Positions 1 through 9,715 of a DNA stretch of 64,000 nt are shown here, one piece after another; position 1 is the stretch's first letter; each line of letters begins with the position of its first letter. A program made the position numbers and the translations under genes. The stretch lies in assembly GCA_024160085.1 (NCBI GenBank), contig JAMDYG010000001.1, forward strand, positions 1,550,001-1,614,000. Direction: 5' to 3'. The notes under the pieces are model-generated. The model did no database searches. It was given only the letters and a program-made list of their open reading frames with translations, and was not told the origin of the DNA. This DNA comes from Serratia symbiotica. GTDB taxonomy: Bacteria; Pseudomonadota; Gammaproteobacteria; Enterobacterales; Enterobacteriaceae.

Positions 1-42
1 AGCCAGTTCAGCCGCGAGGGCTTTAAGTTTCTTTTCGTCCAT
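1..42 (-). mobile_element. 5' end of an IS256-family transposase gene (cut by window edge)
   Basis: Reading leftwards from an ATG at 42-40 gives MDEKKLKALAAELA, which I recognise as the N-terminus of enterobacterial IS256-family (IS285-like) transposases, DDE enzymes that move the element by a copy-out mechanism. Only 14 codons lie in the window, so integrity cannot be judged. The element end should lie somewhere just to the right of 42, but I could not identify its inverted repeat. Confidence 0.6.
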
Positions 43-670
43 AATTTACCTGTCTCCGTTACTGGAGTGAACATATCAAAAACAGGTAGATACACAATTT
101 AAATTACAGTATCTAACTATATGATTTTAAGTCTATAAATACGTTACTTAGTCAACCGGATTTACGTTTATTTCATTGTTGGGTTTATTAATTTCAAAAG
201 TGCTGAAAACGGTAAGAGGACTGATATGAATGGTAGGATTTCACTATCATTTGATAGCATGGGGTAATGTGTATTTATGCCTAAAAAATAAGTTTTTGAT
301 TAAAAACACATCAAAGCAGGCGTTTTTAGACATAACCTTGTGCTATGATGCGCCATTTAGGAATGAAGCACGCGATAGTCTATGGTTAGGATACTCAAAA
401 TACGGCTATTGAGATTCCTAACTATCAAGTTTTTGTGCAAAGCGGCTCTGTCTGCCCGGAGTAGGTTCCAGAGATGGAGTATGGTCAATCATTTTTTCAA
501 TGATGGGTTAAACTGCATCGGTCATCTGGTAAAGATGACCTTCTCAACCTAAAAGGTCAAAGTTAGGTATTCTACCGAACTTTGACCTCATTAATCGCTT
601 AGCATAAACTATCTAATTTTATGAGGTATAGTTCATTTAGTAGGCCTTATCATTTGATATTTATAAGGTA
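43..670. other. AT-rich stretch without a recognisable gene
   Basis: No reading frame here resembles a protein I know. The only structure seen is a pair of hairpins at 520-588, listed separately. The left part probably contains the terminal region of the IS256-type element. Confidence 0.5.
520..588. other. Two tandem hairpins
   Basis: Positions 520-527 (ggtcatct) pair with 533-540 (agatgacc) around a 5-base loop. Positions 554-564 (aggtcaaagtt) pair perfectly with 578-588, and ggta/tacc extends that stem inward after one mismatch, making a near-palindrome of 35 bases. Neither is followed by a clear T-run on either strand, so they are not convincing terminators. They could be an operator, an RNA structure or an element terminus. 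Confidence 0.5.
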
Positions 671-847
671 TTATTCATCAAATTTAACACACACCCAGCC
701 ATCACCATCCTTAGCCAAAATTTCATCACTCTGGAAATGAATAAGGTCAATTGGCGATGCAGTGGCATATACTGCAATACTAGCAAGCAGTGTAGATGCA
801 ATTAACCTACTGAATGCGCTTATAATTCCCCATTTATTTAGCCTAAC
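671..847 (-). pseudogene. Remnant of a small exported protein
   Basis: On the minus strand an open frame reads NKWGIISAFSRLIASTLLAS, then a hydrophobic stretch with an Ala-rich end, then about 30 polar residues ending in WVCVKFDE before TAA at 673-671. This looks like a signal peptide plus a short mature domain of about 55 residues in total. No start codon is in frame (TGA lies a few codons upstream of the first asparagine), so the gene appears to have lost its start. It lies directly downstream of another exported-protein remnant. Family unknown. Confidence 0.4.
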
Positions 848-1476
848 TACTCAACGACATATTATAGAAAAAATAAACAATAAAAATATTATTTTTCCGG
901 ACTTTTGTCACCTCTTCTGGGAAAATTTTTGCTTTAAGCACGTAATCAGAACCCAACATCTTGCCCCTCCACAACCAGTTTACGCCCTGATACGACAATA
1001 AAATTGTGTTATCAGTACGTGTAAAAGTTGTAGCCACCACTGCTAGAAAAGGCATAGTCCCCTTCTTTGATTAATAGCGGTAAGTGGTAGCCATTTGTAT
1101 CAGGCGAGTATATTATCATCGTTGATCAACAGTGATATATTGTTGCTAGACTGTGGGATAGATTCCAGCTTAATCCCATCAAGCTTTAAAGATTCTTTTG
1201 ACTACTGCTTTGGTAACCTCTCCACGGTCAAGCAGGCAAATTTTCTGGATTGCAGCAATATCAACATCCCCTTTAAGCTGCAGAGCCATAAGGCGGATCG
1301 TGTTTTGGATCAGTGGGAGCGCAGTCATGTCAACGTAATAAGTCCTCCCTACCTTTGGCATTGGTGCATTCTCCTACATTGTATCCTCGCCGGGTGCCTG
1401 TTTAGCAGCAGGGATATCGTAGGCTGATATCAGGGAAGCGGCACATAACAAAAAGACACACTTGATAGATTTCATT
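843..1476 (-). pseudogene. Exported protein of unknown family, frameshifted
   Basis: The start is MKSIKCVFLLCAASLISAYD, a typical Sec signal peptide. It is followed by an in-frame TAG after about 33 codons, then MPKVGRTYYVDMTALPLIQN and a helical stretch ending RIFKA. Two frameshifts then carry the reading through KLDGIKLESIPQSS, GYHLPLLIKEGDYAFSSSGG and VNWLWRGKMLGSDYVLKAKI. The pieces follow in order over about 200 codons, so one periplasmic or secreted protein has been broken. It sits on the same strand just downstream of the YadA-type adhesin, but I cannot tell whether they were functionally linked. Confidence 0.45.
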
Positions 1477-1526
1477 TTATCCACCAGAGAAAAATGGGGT
1501 ATTGCTATACCCCATAGCAACATAAA

Positions 1527-2495
1527 TCAGAATTGATAACCGGTACCTATACCTAAGCTCCACTCACCCTGGGTGTTAGTGCTTACGCTGGCTTTCGTCA
1601 CCTAGCGTTAGTTTTCAAAGCGGTGTGAAATACCCAGTGCTAACCCAGACTCACTGTGGTAAGTACCGATACCCATCGATATCATGCTTGCGTCAGGATC
1701 GACAGGCTGTGGCAGGTTAGCCATGGCAACGACACCGGTGATACCACTGCTTAATCTTTTATTCTGGCGTGACATCTCGCCCCTCAATTGGTTTACGTGT
1801 CTATCAGTATAGGAGTTAGAGCTCGTACCAACATTAGCGAGACTGTTTTTCAGTTGATCGTAGTTAAAGGCATCTTTCCTTGTGTTGCAGCTGCAACATG
1901 GGTTATCTGACGTTTATGGCTTTTACTCCCCACAGAGACAGAATTATCCCGTTCGGCTATGTAGAATGCCCAGGCGCCCAGAGTTGCTGCTTTTAGCCAT
2001 TGCGCCGTTACCCAAGGCAGTTGAGTTATTCCCTGATGCGCTGGCACCCGCTCCGGCAGCCAAGCTGTTATTACCGGTCAGCGTTGGTGAGACCTGCCCA
2101 TTGGTATCTTTCACCTGGATCTTGCTGCAAAGCAGTAATGTTAACCTCAACTTTATCCATACGCCTACCATAACTGCCACACTCACTCAATGAAGGAGGC
2201 GTGAGCAATGGCGTCGTCGGTATATCTTTTTGACTATTCTACGGCACCGTCAAGCTGCCGAACGTTAACCGCATCGTTAGCCAGCTGATCATCGGCTACA
2301 TTGTTAATGATACGCGTTTCACCCATCACTGCATTGCCGACAGAAACCGTACCTACGCTTTGGTTACTGGCCTCTGAGTATTGACCCGTATAAGTCTCCG
2401 CCCCTCGGCCATTGTCTGAAGCCCCCCGAAACGATGGCAATACTTTCATTGGCTTGCACATCAGCCCCGGTACCCATCGCGACAGCGTTATTACC
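1527..2495 (-). pseudogene. YadA-type trimeric autotransporter adhesin, truncated and frameshifted
   Basis: The minus strand contains YadA head repeats (NNSLAAGAGASASGNNSTAL, NNAVAMGTGADVQANESIAI), a head-to-stalk connector (RIINNVADDQLANDAVNVRQ) and the C-terminal membrane anchor (GVVAMANLPQPVDPDASMIS ... GTGYQF, stop at 1529-1527). In this family the head binds host matrix and the four-strand anchor per chain trimerises in the outer membrane. At least two frameshifts separate the pieces, and the anchor holds in-frame TAA and TAG after SHRFEN. The N-terminus and signal peptide are missing because the gene stops abruptly where a dnaB fragment begins on the other strand near 2,490. Confidence 0.85.
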
Positions 2496-3336
2496 GTACG
2501 CCAAGACGGTATCACGGATACACCAACCGGATTTAATGAGTTTGATGCCATGACCAGCGGCCTACAGGCTGGTGATTTGGTACTTATCACAGCTCTCCAC
2601 CTCAATGGGAAAGACGGCATTTATTATTAGCCTGATGCTTAATTTCCTCCTGAAAAAAGCTGATGCAATAGGGCAATTTTATAGTCTTGAATAACCCACT
2701 GAACAGATCCTGATGCTCATGGTATCATCTTTGGGCAACGTGGAACTGCAACGCCTTAAAAGCGGCCTGATGGATGATTAGGATTGGGCCAGAGTATCAA
2801 ACACCTCAGCGACCATGATGGGGGACTTGCAAAACCGCCTCATTATTGATGATACAAGCACACTCTCACCTGCTATGCTGCGTATCCGTGCGCGCCGTAA
2901 TGACCGTCGCCATGGTCATCTGTCAGTTATTAGTCTGGACTACTTACAATTGATGCAAGATGTCCGGGGCAGGAAAACCGTACGCAGGAAATCGCGTAAA
3001 TTTCCCGATCGTTGAAAGCGCTGGCCAAAGAAATGTGGTGTCCGGTTACTGCTCTCTCCCAGCTGAATCGCCAATTAAAAAGCCGTGCTGATAAACACCC
3101 TAATAACGGCGATTTACATGATTCCGGTGCGCTTGAACAGGATGCTGACGTTATCGTCTTATTTATCGGGATGAGGTCTATCACGAGAATACAGAAGAAA
3201 ATGGGGGGGCGGAGGTCATCATCAGTAAGCAGCGGCAAGGGCCGACAGGGACAGTTTGCCTAAAGTCCGCCTAAAGTTCAAAGTGAGTTAGACACGCTTC
3301 GCCGCTATGCCTACCCAGGCTGGGAGGTACATATGA
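2488..3336 (+). pseudogene. dnaB: Replicative helicase DnaB-like gene of a conjugative element, 5'-truncated
   Basis: The fragments match the RecA-like domain of DnaB: DGITDTPTGFNEFDAMTSGL, Walker A region SMGKTAFIIS, LIIDDTSTLSPAMLRIRARR, the Walker B region SVISLDYLQLM, then [20 protein letters not shown] and [11 protein letters not shown]. The N-terminal domain is absent; homology starts at a junction with the YadA remnant. Frameshifts occur near 2,590, 2,970 and 3,170, with in-frame stops between. The 3' end EVHM stops at TGA 3334-3336, overlapping the ATG of parB (ATGA), so the operon arrangement survives. In SPI-7-type elements a dnaB paralogue stands beside parB. It cannot make an active hexamer. 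Confidence 0.85.
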
Positions 3337-5053
3337 GCAAGATACGCAACCTTAATCTGGGGGCTGCCCATGCTGCAGCAGGGCAAATCATCGGCTCAGG
3401 TCTTTGATACCGTAAATTCTGCACCGTTGCCAGTCAGTGAAATAGCCATGGTACTAACACTTGACTATCTGCGTACGAATCCAGACAACCCGCGTAAAGG
3501 CCGCAATCCTCGCTTTGATGAAATCAAGGCATCTGTACGTGCGTGCGGACTGGATTCAATTCCTAAAGTGACCCGCGATCCTGACGGAGAAGACATCTAT
3601 ATATTCAGTGATGGCAGTAATACCCGCTATCAGATCCTCTGCGAATTATGGCAGGAAACCGGGGATGAGCAATTTTATCGCGTTCATACCATCTTCAAAC
3701 CCTGGCCTGGCCGGCTAAAGTATCTGGTTGGCCATCAGGCTGAGAACGAAGTCAGAGTGGATCTAACGTACATTGAAAAGGCATTTGGTGTTCATAAAGC
3801 ACGGGTGATTTACGAAGAGCAGCTTGGTCGTACTTATCACACTGCGCGAGCTTTCTGAATTATTAGGGAGTTAAGGTTATCCTATTGATTATTCAAGTGT
3901 AAGTCGTATGGAGGACACGCTTGATTATCTTTACCCCCCCCCCATGCCGCAGCTTCTTGAAGGCGGGATAAGTCATGGTCAGGCGACCCCGCTCCTCAGC
4001 CTTCGATCCTCAGCAATGAAGGTTTAGAAATCATTCAGCAGTGATGTGAAACCTAACTGTACACTTGATGATGTTTTTGGCGCAGCATGTAAGGTATTTG
4101 ATGGGCCAGACAGCTATGCTCTCGACGTGTTCAGGGATGAATTTATTGGTCAATTGCTCAATGCGTTGCCGCATCCCAGTCTTAATTATGACGGCTGGCT
4201 AATTGAACTGGATCCTCGGGAGTAGAAACGGCGCGAATAGTTTGGTGAACCGCCACTGCTGCCTGCAATCCGCCTATTGAACACAGCCTGCTCTGGTCGG
4301 GAGCGTACAGAACCGCCGGTCACCAACCTTCCTGCTGATACTACATCAGAATCCCCGGTCACCAACCTGCGCAGCGGTACGCTGACTACGTCCGGCCACC
4401 CTGAACCCGCACTGGAACTTTCTGACAGCATTGCGATGCCAGAATACGAGGGAGCGAATGTCGGCAGGGTACCGAGTCGTGAAGTGCAGAACGACTACTT
4501 TGACGGACGTCAAGTCATTACCGGCGAGAGCAGTAGCGCTGACGATAATGCAGGGAGCGTCCTGAGTGATTTCAGCGCCGGCACGCTCATTTTCGCGTTC
4601 GGCAAGCAACTCGAGTCTCCTTCTGTGGCAGTGAGTTCTGTGGCGTTCGCGGCTACCGGACTTGAACTAGTCAACGACATCTGGCACATCCCGGCGTTGC
4701 AGGCTGACACTGAGCACCTTCAAGACATAACCTTCCGCCTTGTCTTCAAAATTGCAGAGGCGATAGGCTGTCCTGACTGCGTGTGTGAAGACAAGAATCC
4801 AACATCAGTTGGCTTCTCCGTGTCTGCGAACGCCGTTGAATTTTCTCTCTTCCTGGCGGGACTTTCTGGCTCATTACCTAATGGTCAGTTAAATATGTTT
4901 ATGTTATTCCTGAACTTTTTCGGATATAAGCACCCAGCTGATACACTAGTTTTTGACAATATTACGGTGGTTAAAGCGATGCGTATTATCTCCGCGTTAT
5001 CCGCTGACTGCGCGAGCTGTGCAGCGCCTGGATGCCAAGGGAGGGGACAATGA
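3333..5053 (+). pseudogene. parB: ParB-family protein of a PFGI-1/SPI-7-type conjugative element, broken
   Basis: Start ATG 3333 follows GGGAGG and overlaps the dnaB stop. MSKIRNLNLGAA shifts frame near 3,385 into TLDYLRTNPDNPRKGRNPRF and FSDGSNTRYQILCELWQETG, the ParB/Srx nuclease-like core. A second frameshift near 3,850 leads to TLRELSELLG, the helix-turn-helix part. From there to 5,053 one frame continues through several in-frame stops (near 3,882, 4,025, 4,225 and 4,240), including DIWHIPALQADTEHLQDITF. The total, about 570 codons, matches the long ParB proteins of such elements. The family helps maintain the element after excision. A run of nine C at about 3,937 lies in the decayed part. 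Confidence 0.8.
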
Positions 5054-5241
5054 CTGATGACCTGAGCGATGAAATGGCACAGCCCAGTACGGCGATATTT
5101 ATGCAGCGCAGTATCGATGCCATATGGGCACAGGTCCATACTGCATTGCTATCAAAGGAAATATGCGGATACTGCGGCTTTAATATTTCCTTAGACCGTC
5201 AACTCGCAGTTCCAGGCATGAAGCTTTGCGCGGGCCGTTAG
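5050..5241 (+). CDS. TraR/DksA-type small zinc-finger protein, possibly defective
   Basis: A 63-residue protein starting MTDDLSDEMAQPS, its ATG overlapping the parB stop (ATGA). The C-terminus reads ICGYCGFNISLDRQLAVPGM then LCAGR. TraR/DksA proteins bind the RNA polymerase secondary channel and carry a C-x2-C...C-x2-C zinc finger near the end. Here the first pair CGYC is present, but the last Cys is missing because the protein ends LCAGR rather than the expected LCAxC form. The frame is otherwise open. Zinc binding is probably lost, so the gene may be a near-intact pseudogene. Confidence 0.6.
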   Translation: MTDDLSDEMAQPSTAIFMQRSIDAIWAQVHTALLSKEICGYCGFNISLDRQLAVPGMKLCAGR

Positions 5242-5296
5242 TATGTCAAGTAGCATCGGGATCGGCATCACCCAGCTAGCAAAAAGGGGATGCGTT

Positions 5297-6018
5297 ATGT
5301 CTGATAATCAGAGGCTTATCATACGCATCCGGCACTTGATGGCGCTTGGCACCCGCAACGATAACCAGCATGAAGCGACTCGCGCCGTAGTGCTGGCTCA
5401 GCGCCTCATGCAGCGTCACAACCTTACTCAGGACATGTTCTCCCTCATAGAGGTCAGCGAGTCGGTCTGCGATAGCCTGACCAGTAACGCGGCGAGGGTG
5501 CCGGCCTGGCTTAACTCCCTTGCAACTGTTGTCTGTATGGCTATAGGTTGCCGTAGCTGGTTCGGTTAGTACGTCTATACCAGTATGGGCGGTAATAAAA
5601 TTCATCGCTGTTTGTTGCACTGTTACGGCTTCAGTGAGCGGCCAGAAATCGCGCGTTACATCTTCACCGTGTTGCAGAGTCAGTTGCAGGTCGCAACTGA
5701 CCGTCATATGAAAAGTTATCGCTCTCGCCATATCTTTCTGCGCACGCTCCGCTGTCGGGCAGACCAGTTCTGTGAAGACTGAGTATCGGGCGTCTAGCGA
5801 GTACTGTAGTCTTTTGCTTCCTCATCGGTGGAAACGTCGGTGCTGCAGCGCTGGTTAGTGCAGCGTCATAGGGGGCAACTGCCGACATCACCATCCGTGA
5901 GGTCGGCAGTTGCCGCGGTGATAAAATGGCCCGTATGGTGGTCTGGATCGCCGGGCGTGATGCCGATGTGCATCAAGTCCTTTACGGGGCACAGGCTCCA
6001 CATCAGATCCGCGTATGA
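5297..6018 (+). pseudogene. DUF2786-domain protein of the conjugative element, broken
   Basis: ATG 5297 follows AAAGGGGATGC and opens MSDNQRLIIRIRHLMALGTR and ATRAVVLAQRLMQRHNLTQD, the DUF2786 signature. A TAG after GCRSWFG (about 5,567) interrupts it. The same frame resumes with ARYIFTVLQSQLQVATDRHM, then drifts through frameshifts to GDKMARMVVWIAGRD and a stop at 6016-6018. Proteins of this type occur between parB and DUF2857 genes in SPI-7-like islands; their role is not established. The position in the gene order supports the assignment as much as the sequence does. Confidence 0.65.
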
Positions 6019-6109
6019 CTGACGTTATTTTATGGAGCTCCTGCCTTGTCGGGTTGGTTTTTTGATGTTTTGCTCGTTGCAAACCAGATGATATCCAGAG
6101 GAATCTTAT

Positions 6110-6331
6110 ATGAGCCACCATAATCTGTCACAGGCTACCACGGCCATTCTTTCATCACTGCTGATGGACGTAAAGAGCGGAAATATTCGCCGATGCAAGT
6201 CGCTTGGCATGTCGATCAAGGAAATCCGTGCGCTAATCTAACTGAGCCTGGATGAACTGCGGAAGGTGGCGGGTATATCTACGCCAGAATCGCACCATGC
6301 TCTGGAGGTCATGATGCTGGCGGCTGAGTAA
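6110..6331 (+). pseudogene. DUF2857-domain protein of the conjugative element, broken
   Basis: ATG 6110 follows AGAGGA and opens MSHHNLSQATTAILSSLLMD and RRCKSLGMSIKEIRAL, matching the DUF2857 pattern of alternating helical segments. An in-frame TAA at about 6,239 is followed by LSLDELRKVAGIS in the same frame. The visible reading ends at TAA 6329-6331, about 74 codons against roughly 180 in complete family members, and the sequence up to 6,550 is only weakly coding. The function of this ICE family is not known to me; it normally precedes the STY4528 gene, as here. Confidence 0.6.
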
Positions 6332-6557
6332 TACAGCCTGTCCATAACCACCATCTGGACCCGCTTCTGCCTTGTGGTATCGTGAAGCAAAGGCTATCCA
6401 TAAAACAGATATCAGTGTGCGTAAGGCGACATGATACAGGTGTATGATCAGAGCTATAACCATGAAATGCGATGTTAAGGGACTGTCGCTGACAAACATA
6501 CAGTGCCGGGTTAATCCCGGCACTGTGCTGTCGTAGGGTAAAGAGGGGGAGTAAAAA

Positions 6558-7820
6558 ATGACCATGCTGCCCGATAGCATTGTGACACTCACACTATCCC
6601 GGATGTAGCAAAACCTGGAGCGGGGGCGGATAGCTGCGATGTCAGCCAGGAGCGCAGCGGGCTGCTATTTATAGGGAACGTGCACGATGCGTATCCGCGC
6701 AGGCTGTTTCTCGACACGCACCTTTCACCGCTCGATAAAACCGCGTGGGTGATGATCCGGTCCGGCTTTATGCACAGCAGAATTAGGGGGCTGTCTTCCC
6801 GACCTATGATGAACTGCAGATACAGTTCGCATCGACATATTCTGAGAAAGACCCTAGGGATACCGTCAGCCGTGTTCTTCTGATGCTGCGTCTGACAAGG
6901 CTGGCTAAGTTTGTGTAAGCGCGTGCGTGACGATCGCGGCCGCATACGTGGCAATATCTATGTACAGCATGATGAACCGTTGGGTTACTTAGATATAGAG
7001 ACATTCGACCCGGGCCGGCTGACGCTGGTTGAAGAAAGCTGTTTGAGTAAGAATAAGTCTGTCCGTATGACGGCGTTAGCCGTGATAAATGACATGCTTC
7101 AGGATCCGGGTATGCGTCACCGCCATACTCGGCTGGTACGCATTGAGAATCAGCTGAGTGTACCTGCCACACCTGCTGAAATGGCCCGTCGTAGCAGGGG
7201 GCGCAGTCAATGAGTCTAGAAAACGAAACGGACTTGGTAAAAAACGCTTAAAAAACCTCTTTAATCCACTAAGTCCGAAAAATGTACTTAGTACCCCACA
7301 GCACGAAGAAATACTGAGTTCAAAATTAGGACTCTGCGAGAAATAAATGAGTTACGCCGGAGTCTGAAAATCGGACTGTAACGTACGTAATTTCACACAA
7401 AGTATGAATAAAAAAACGTACGTGCTGGGCCGAGAACTTTCGTTGCTGCCTGAAGATTTCATGACTGGACTGAACAGTGAGGATCGGCAGATGCTGGCTA
7501 ACCAGATGGCCTCACTGCCCGAAACGACTGTGAAGATACTGGCTGGGATGCTGTGTGAATAACTGAGACAGGGCAGTCTGTCCAATCCTGTTGGCTGGAT
7601 GTTTTCAATGCTGCGATGAGCTCGCAATGGCAAATTAAAATTGTCAGAAGACGCCGGGCATGCAGACTCTGGCTGCATCGCACTTAACCATGTAGAAAGC
7701 CAGCCCCCAGTGCCTGCGGTATCGCTTCCTGTTCTGCCAGCGAACAGAACTCCTCGGGAGCGCATGAAGGCGGTGATAGCGGTGATAGCGGCAATACGGC
7801 ATGGGGCACAACAAGATTAA
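6558..7820 (+). pseudogene. STY4528-family island replication protein, broken
   Basis: ATG 6558 lies after GAGGGGGAG and reads MTMLPDSIVTLTLSRM then TAG. Pieces in successive frames follow the STY4528 family: HDAYPRRLFLDTHLSPLDKT, FPTYDELQIQFASTYSEK, DEPLGYLDIETFDPGRLTLV, VINDMLQDPGMRHRHTRLVR, KKTYVLGRELSLLPEDFMTG and LSNPVGWMFSMLR. At least four frameshifts and several stops separate them. The family is annotated as pathogenicity-island replication protein in SPI-7-like elements. Its position between DUF2857 and TIGR03761 is the usual one. The exact 3' limit is uncertain. Confidence 0.7.
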
Positions 7821-8028
7821 AAAACAAGCAAACCGATTCTGGAATTAAGCAACAATGGCAACCTGAGACAACAAGATTGCCCAAATAATAACCTTGTTGC
7901 ATGGTGCGGCAAGGTCAGAATACGTACATGTGATAATTTCAGCGTTGAGATTATGAGTTTTACATTGTTGTAAACCCTGATATTTCAGGACTATGCTATC
8001 TCATCTTAACTGAACACAGGTGACAACG
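7821..8028 (+). other. Intergenic stretch before the TIGR03761 gene
   Basis: AT-rich and without a recognisable frame; it contains the tail of the decayed STY4528 gene and the ribosome-binding region CACAGGTGACAACG just before 8029. Confidence 0.4.
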
Positions 8029-8345
8029 ATGGCAGACAAGAAAACCAGGGCGGGTGCACTCCAGTACGAACTTCATATCGAACTCCACACTAATTATGCC
8101 ATTGGATTGTAGGAGGGTCGTAAGGCAGAGAAACGTGATAACGGTAAGAAAGGAAAGCAGCCTATTATAGGCATGCCGCAGTTTATTCACCGTGCCACGC
8201 TGATTAACAGAGATTCTTTGCAGAATGATCCGTGGGCCGATATGGCGATGCTGGCCCTGGAAGAAAAAATTGAGTATGCCAGCCAGCAGATGCAAAAGAT
8301 GATTGAAACACTGGACAAACAGATGATCTTTATTCCAGAAGGCGT
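8029..8345 (+). pseudogene. TIGR03761 integrating-conjugative-element protein, 3' deleted and fused to topB
   Basis: The start MADKKTRAGALQYELHIELH and NDPWADMAMLALEEKIEYAS match the TIGR03761 (PFL_4669-type) family of SPI-7/PFGI-1 elements. A TAG at about 8,110 interrupts codon 28. After ETLDKQMIFIPEGVIIT the frame runs through TAG directly into AVGRLLETAQPEAYGQQYGR, which is topoisomerase III sequence. About 105 codons of this gene remain; its 3' half, the intervening single-strand-binding and DUF3158-type genes, and the topB start appear to have been removed by one deletion. The junction is near 8,345. Confidence 0.7.
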
Positions 8346-9715
8346 CATCATCACCTAGGCGGTGGGTCGCCTGCTTGAGACTGCACAGCCAGAAGCTTAT
8401 GGCCAGCAGTACGGCAGACCCTAGTCGCTCTCTGCCCTGCCGATACTGCCCGCACCCAGGCAGGTCATTGTGAAAAAAGAAACGTAGGATCAGTTTAAGG
8501 TAATCGAGCAGCTGCTACGCTAGGTTGATAAGGTGGTGATCGCAACCAACGCTGACCGTGATGGTGGGGTCATTACGCGCGAGCTACTCGATTACTGCCG
8601 CTGGGAAGGTCCGGTGCAGTGTCTCTGGCTCTCGGCGCTGGATGAGCTCAGTATCCGTGCTGCATTGCAGGATTTTCTCCCGGGCGCAGATACACTCGGC
8701 ATGTGCCACGCCGGGTTAGGACGTGCGTGCGCAGACTGGTTGATAGGTATGAACCTCTCTTGCCTCTATATCCTGCGCGCGGATGAAGTCGGTTTTGACG
8801 GTGTGGTGTTGGTCGGGCGCGTACAAACCCCGACACTGGCACTGGTTGTGCGACGTGACAGGGAGATTGCGGCCTTTGTGCCTAATCCTTACTGGCAGGT
8901 AAGAGCGCAGCTCACTGCGGGTGGTCTCACGTTCCCGGCGTAGTGGGTGTGAGTGCCGGCGAAGGTTTATACCGATGAGGAAAAGCGCTGCGTGCAGCAG
9001 AACATAGTAGCGCAGCAGGTGGCGTATCTTTGCCAATAAGCTGGCGTCGCAGTAGTAACGGAGTACGAGACAAAACGGGGGAAGACCGCCGCGCCGCTAG
9101 TCTTTTATCTCGGTTCCCCGCAGCAGGCCTATGGCAGGCTTTGGGACATGTCTCCCCAGCAGGTGCTTAATACAGCGCAAAGACCGTATGAAAAATACAA
9201 GGAAGGCTACTGCCTACCCCCCCCCGCACTGACTGCGGCTACCTGCCGGAGTCAGTGCATAAGGAAATTCCCAGCGTACTGGACGCTATTGGCCGCACTG
9301 ATCCAGAGTACGCCCCACTGTTATTCCAATTCGATAAGACGATAGTCTCACGCATATGGAACGACAAAAAAATCACTGCCCATCATGGTATTATCCCTAC
9401 GCGTAACGCATTTCAACTGTCTGCACTAAACGAGGTTGAGTGCCGGGGTGTATACGCTGATCCGCCGCAACTATCTAGCATAGTTCCTGTCGCTGCACGA
9501 GTCAGAGATTACCCAGCTGCAAAAGGTATTATTTGGAAATGCTGATGAGGACGAGGTGCCGGCAGAGGATGGGGCAGCAGTGGCACTGCCTCCTCTTAGT
9601 AGAGATGTGCGCTGTGGGGTAAGCTATGCAGAGGTAGTACCACTGATGACCCGCCCACCGGCGCATTACACTTTTGCCACCCTTATCGGTGCCATAACTG
9701 CATACGCAGAGCGCG
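8340..9715 (+). pseudogene. topB: DNA topoisomerase III of the conjugative element, 5'-deleted and frameshifted
   Basis: Type IA topoisomerase fragments in order: WAVG-like AVGRLLETAQPEAYGQQYGR, the TOPRIM Asp-x-Asp region VVIATNADRDGGVITRELLD (usual form DADREG), HAGLGRACADWLIGMNLSCL, GRVQTPTLALVVRRDREIAA, and PESVHKEIPSVLDAIGRTDP with HHGIIPTRNAFQLSALNEVE. The N-terminal part is lost at the TIGR03761 junction. Stops at about 8,422, 8,486, 8,521 and 8,941 and several frameshifts follow. The C-terminal TRPPAHYTFATLIGA runs into pilQ sequence near 9,710, indicating a second deletion. Full-length relatives unlink DNA during element replication or transfer. Confidence 0.8.

Noticed and set aside
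3937-3948. Run of C in parB as a programmed frameshift site
   Set aside because: The gene also has several unrelated stops and another frameshift, so the run is better explained as a slippage-prone site in decaying DNA.
4186-4609. Long minus-strand frames opposite parB
   Set aside because: They overlap a clear parB reading frame on the plus strand and have the low-complexity Ser/Arg/Val composition of an antisense shadow.
7996-8295. Minus-strand 99-residue frame opposite the TIGR03761 gene
   Set aside because: The plus strand encodes a recognised family here; the minus frame has no recognisable motif and no ribosome-binding site.
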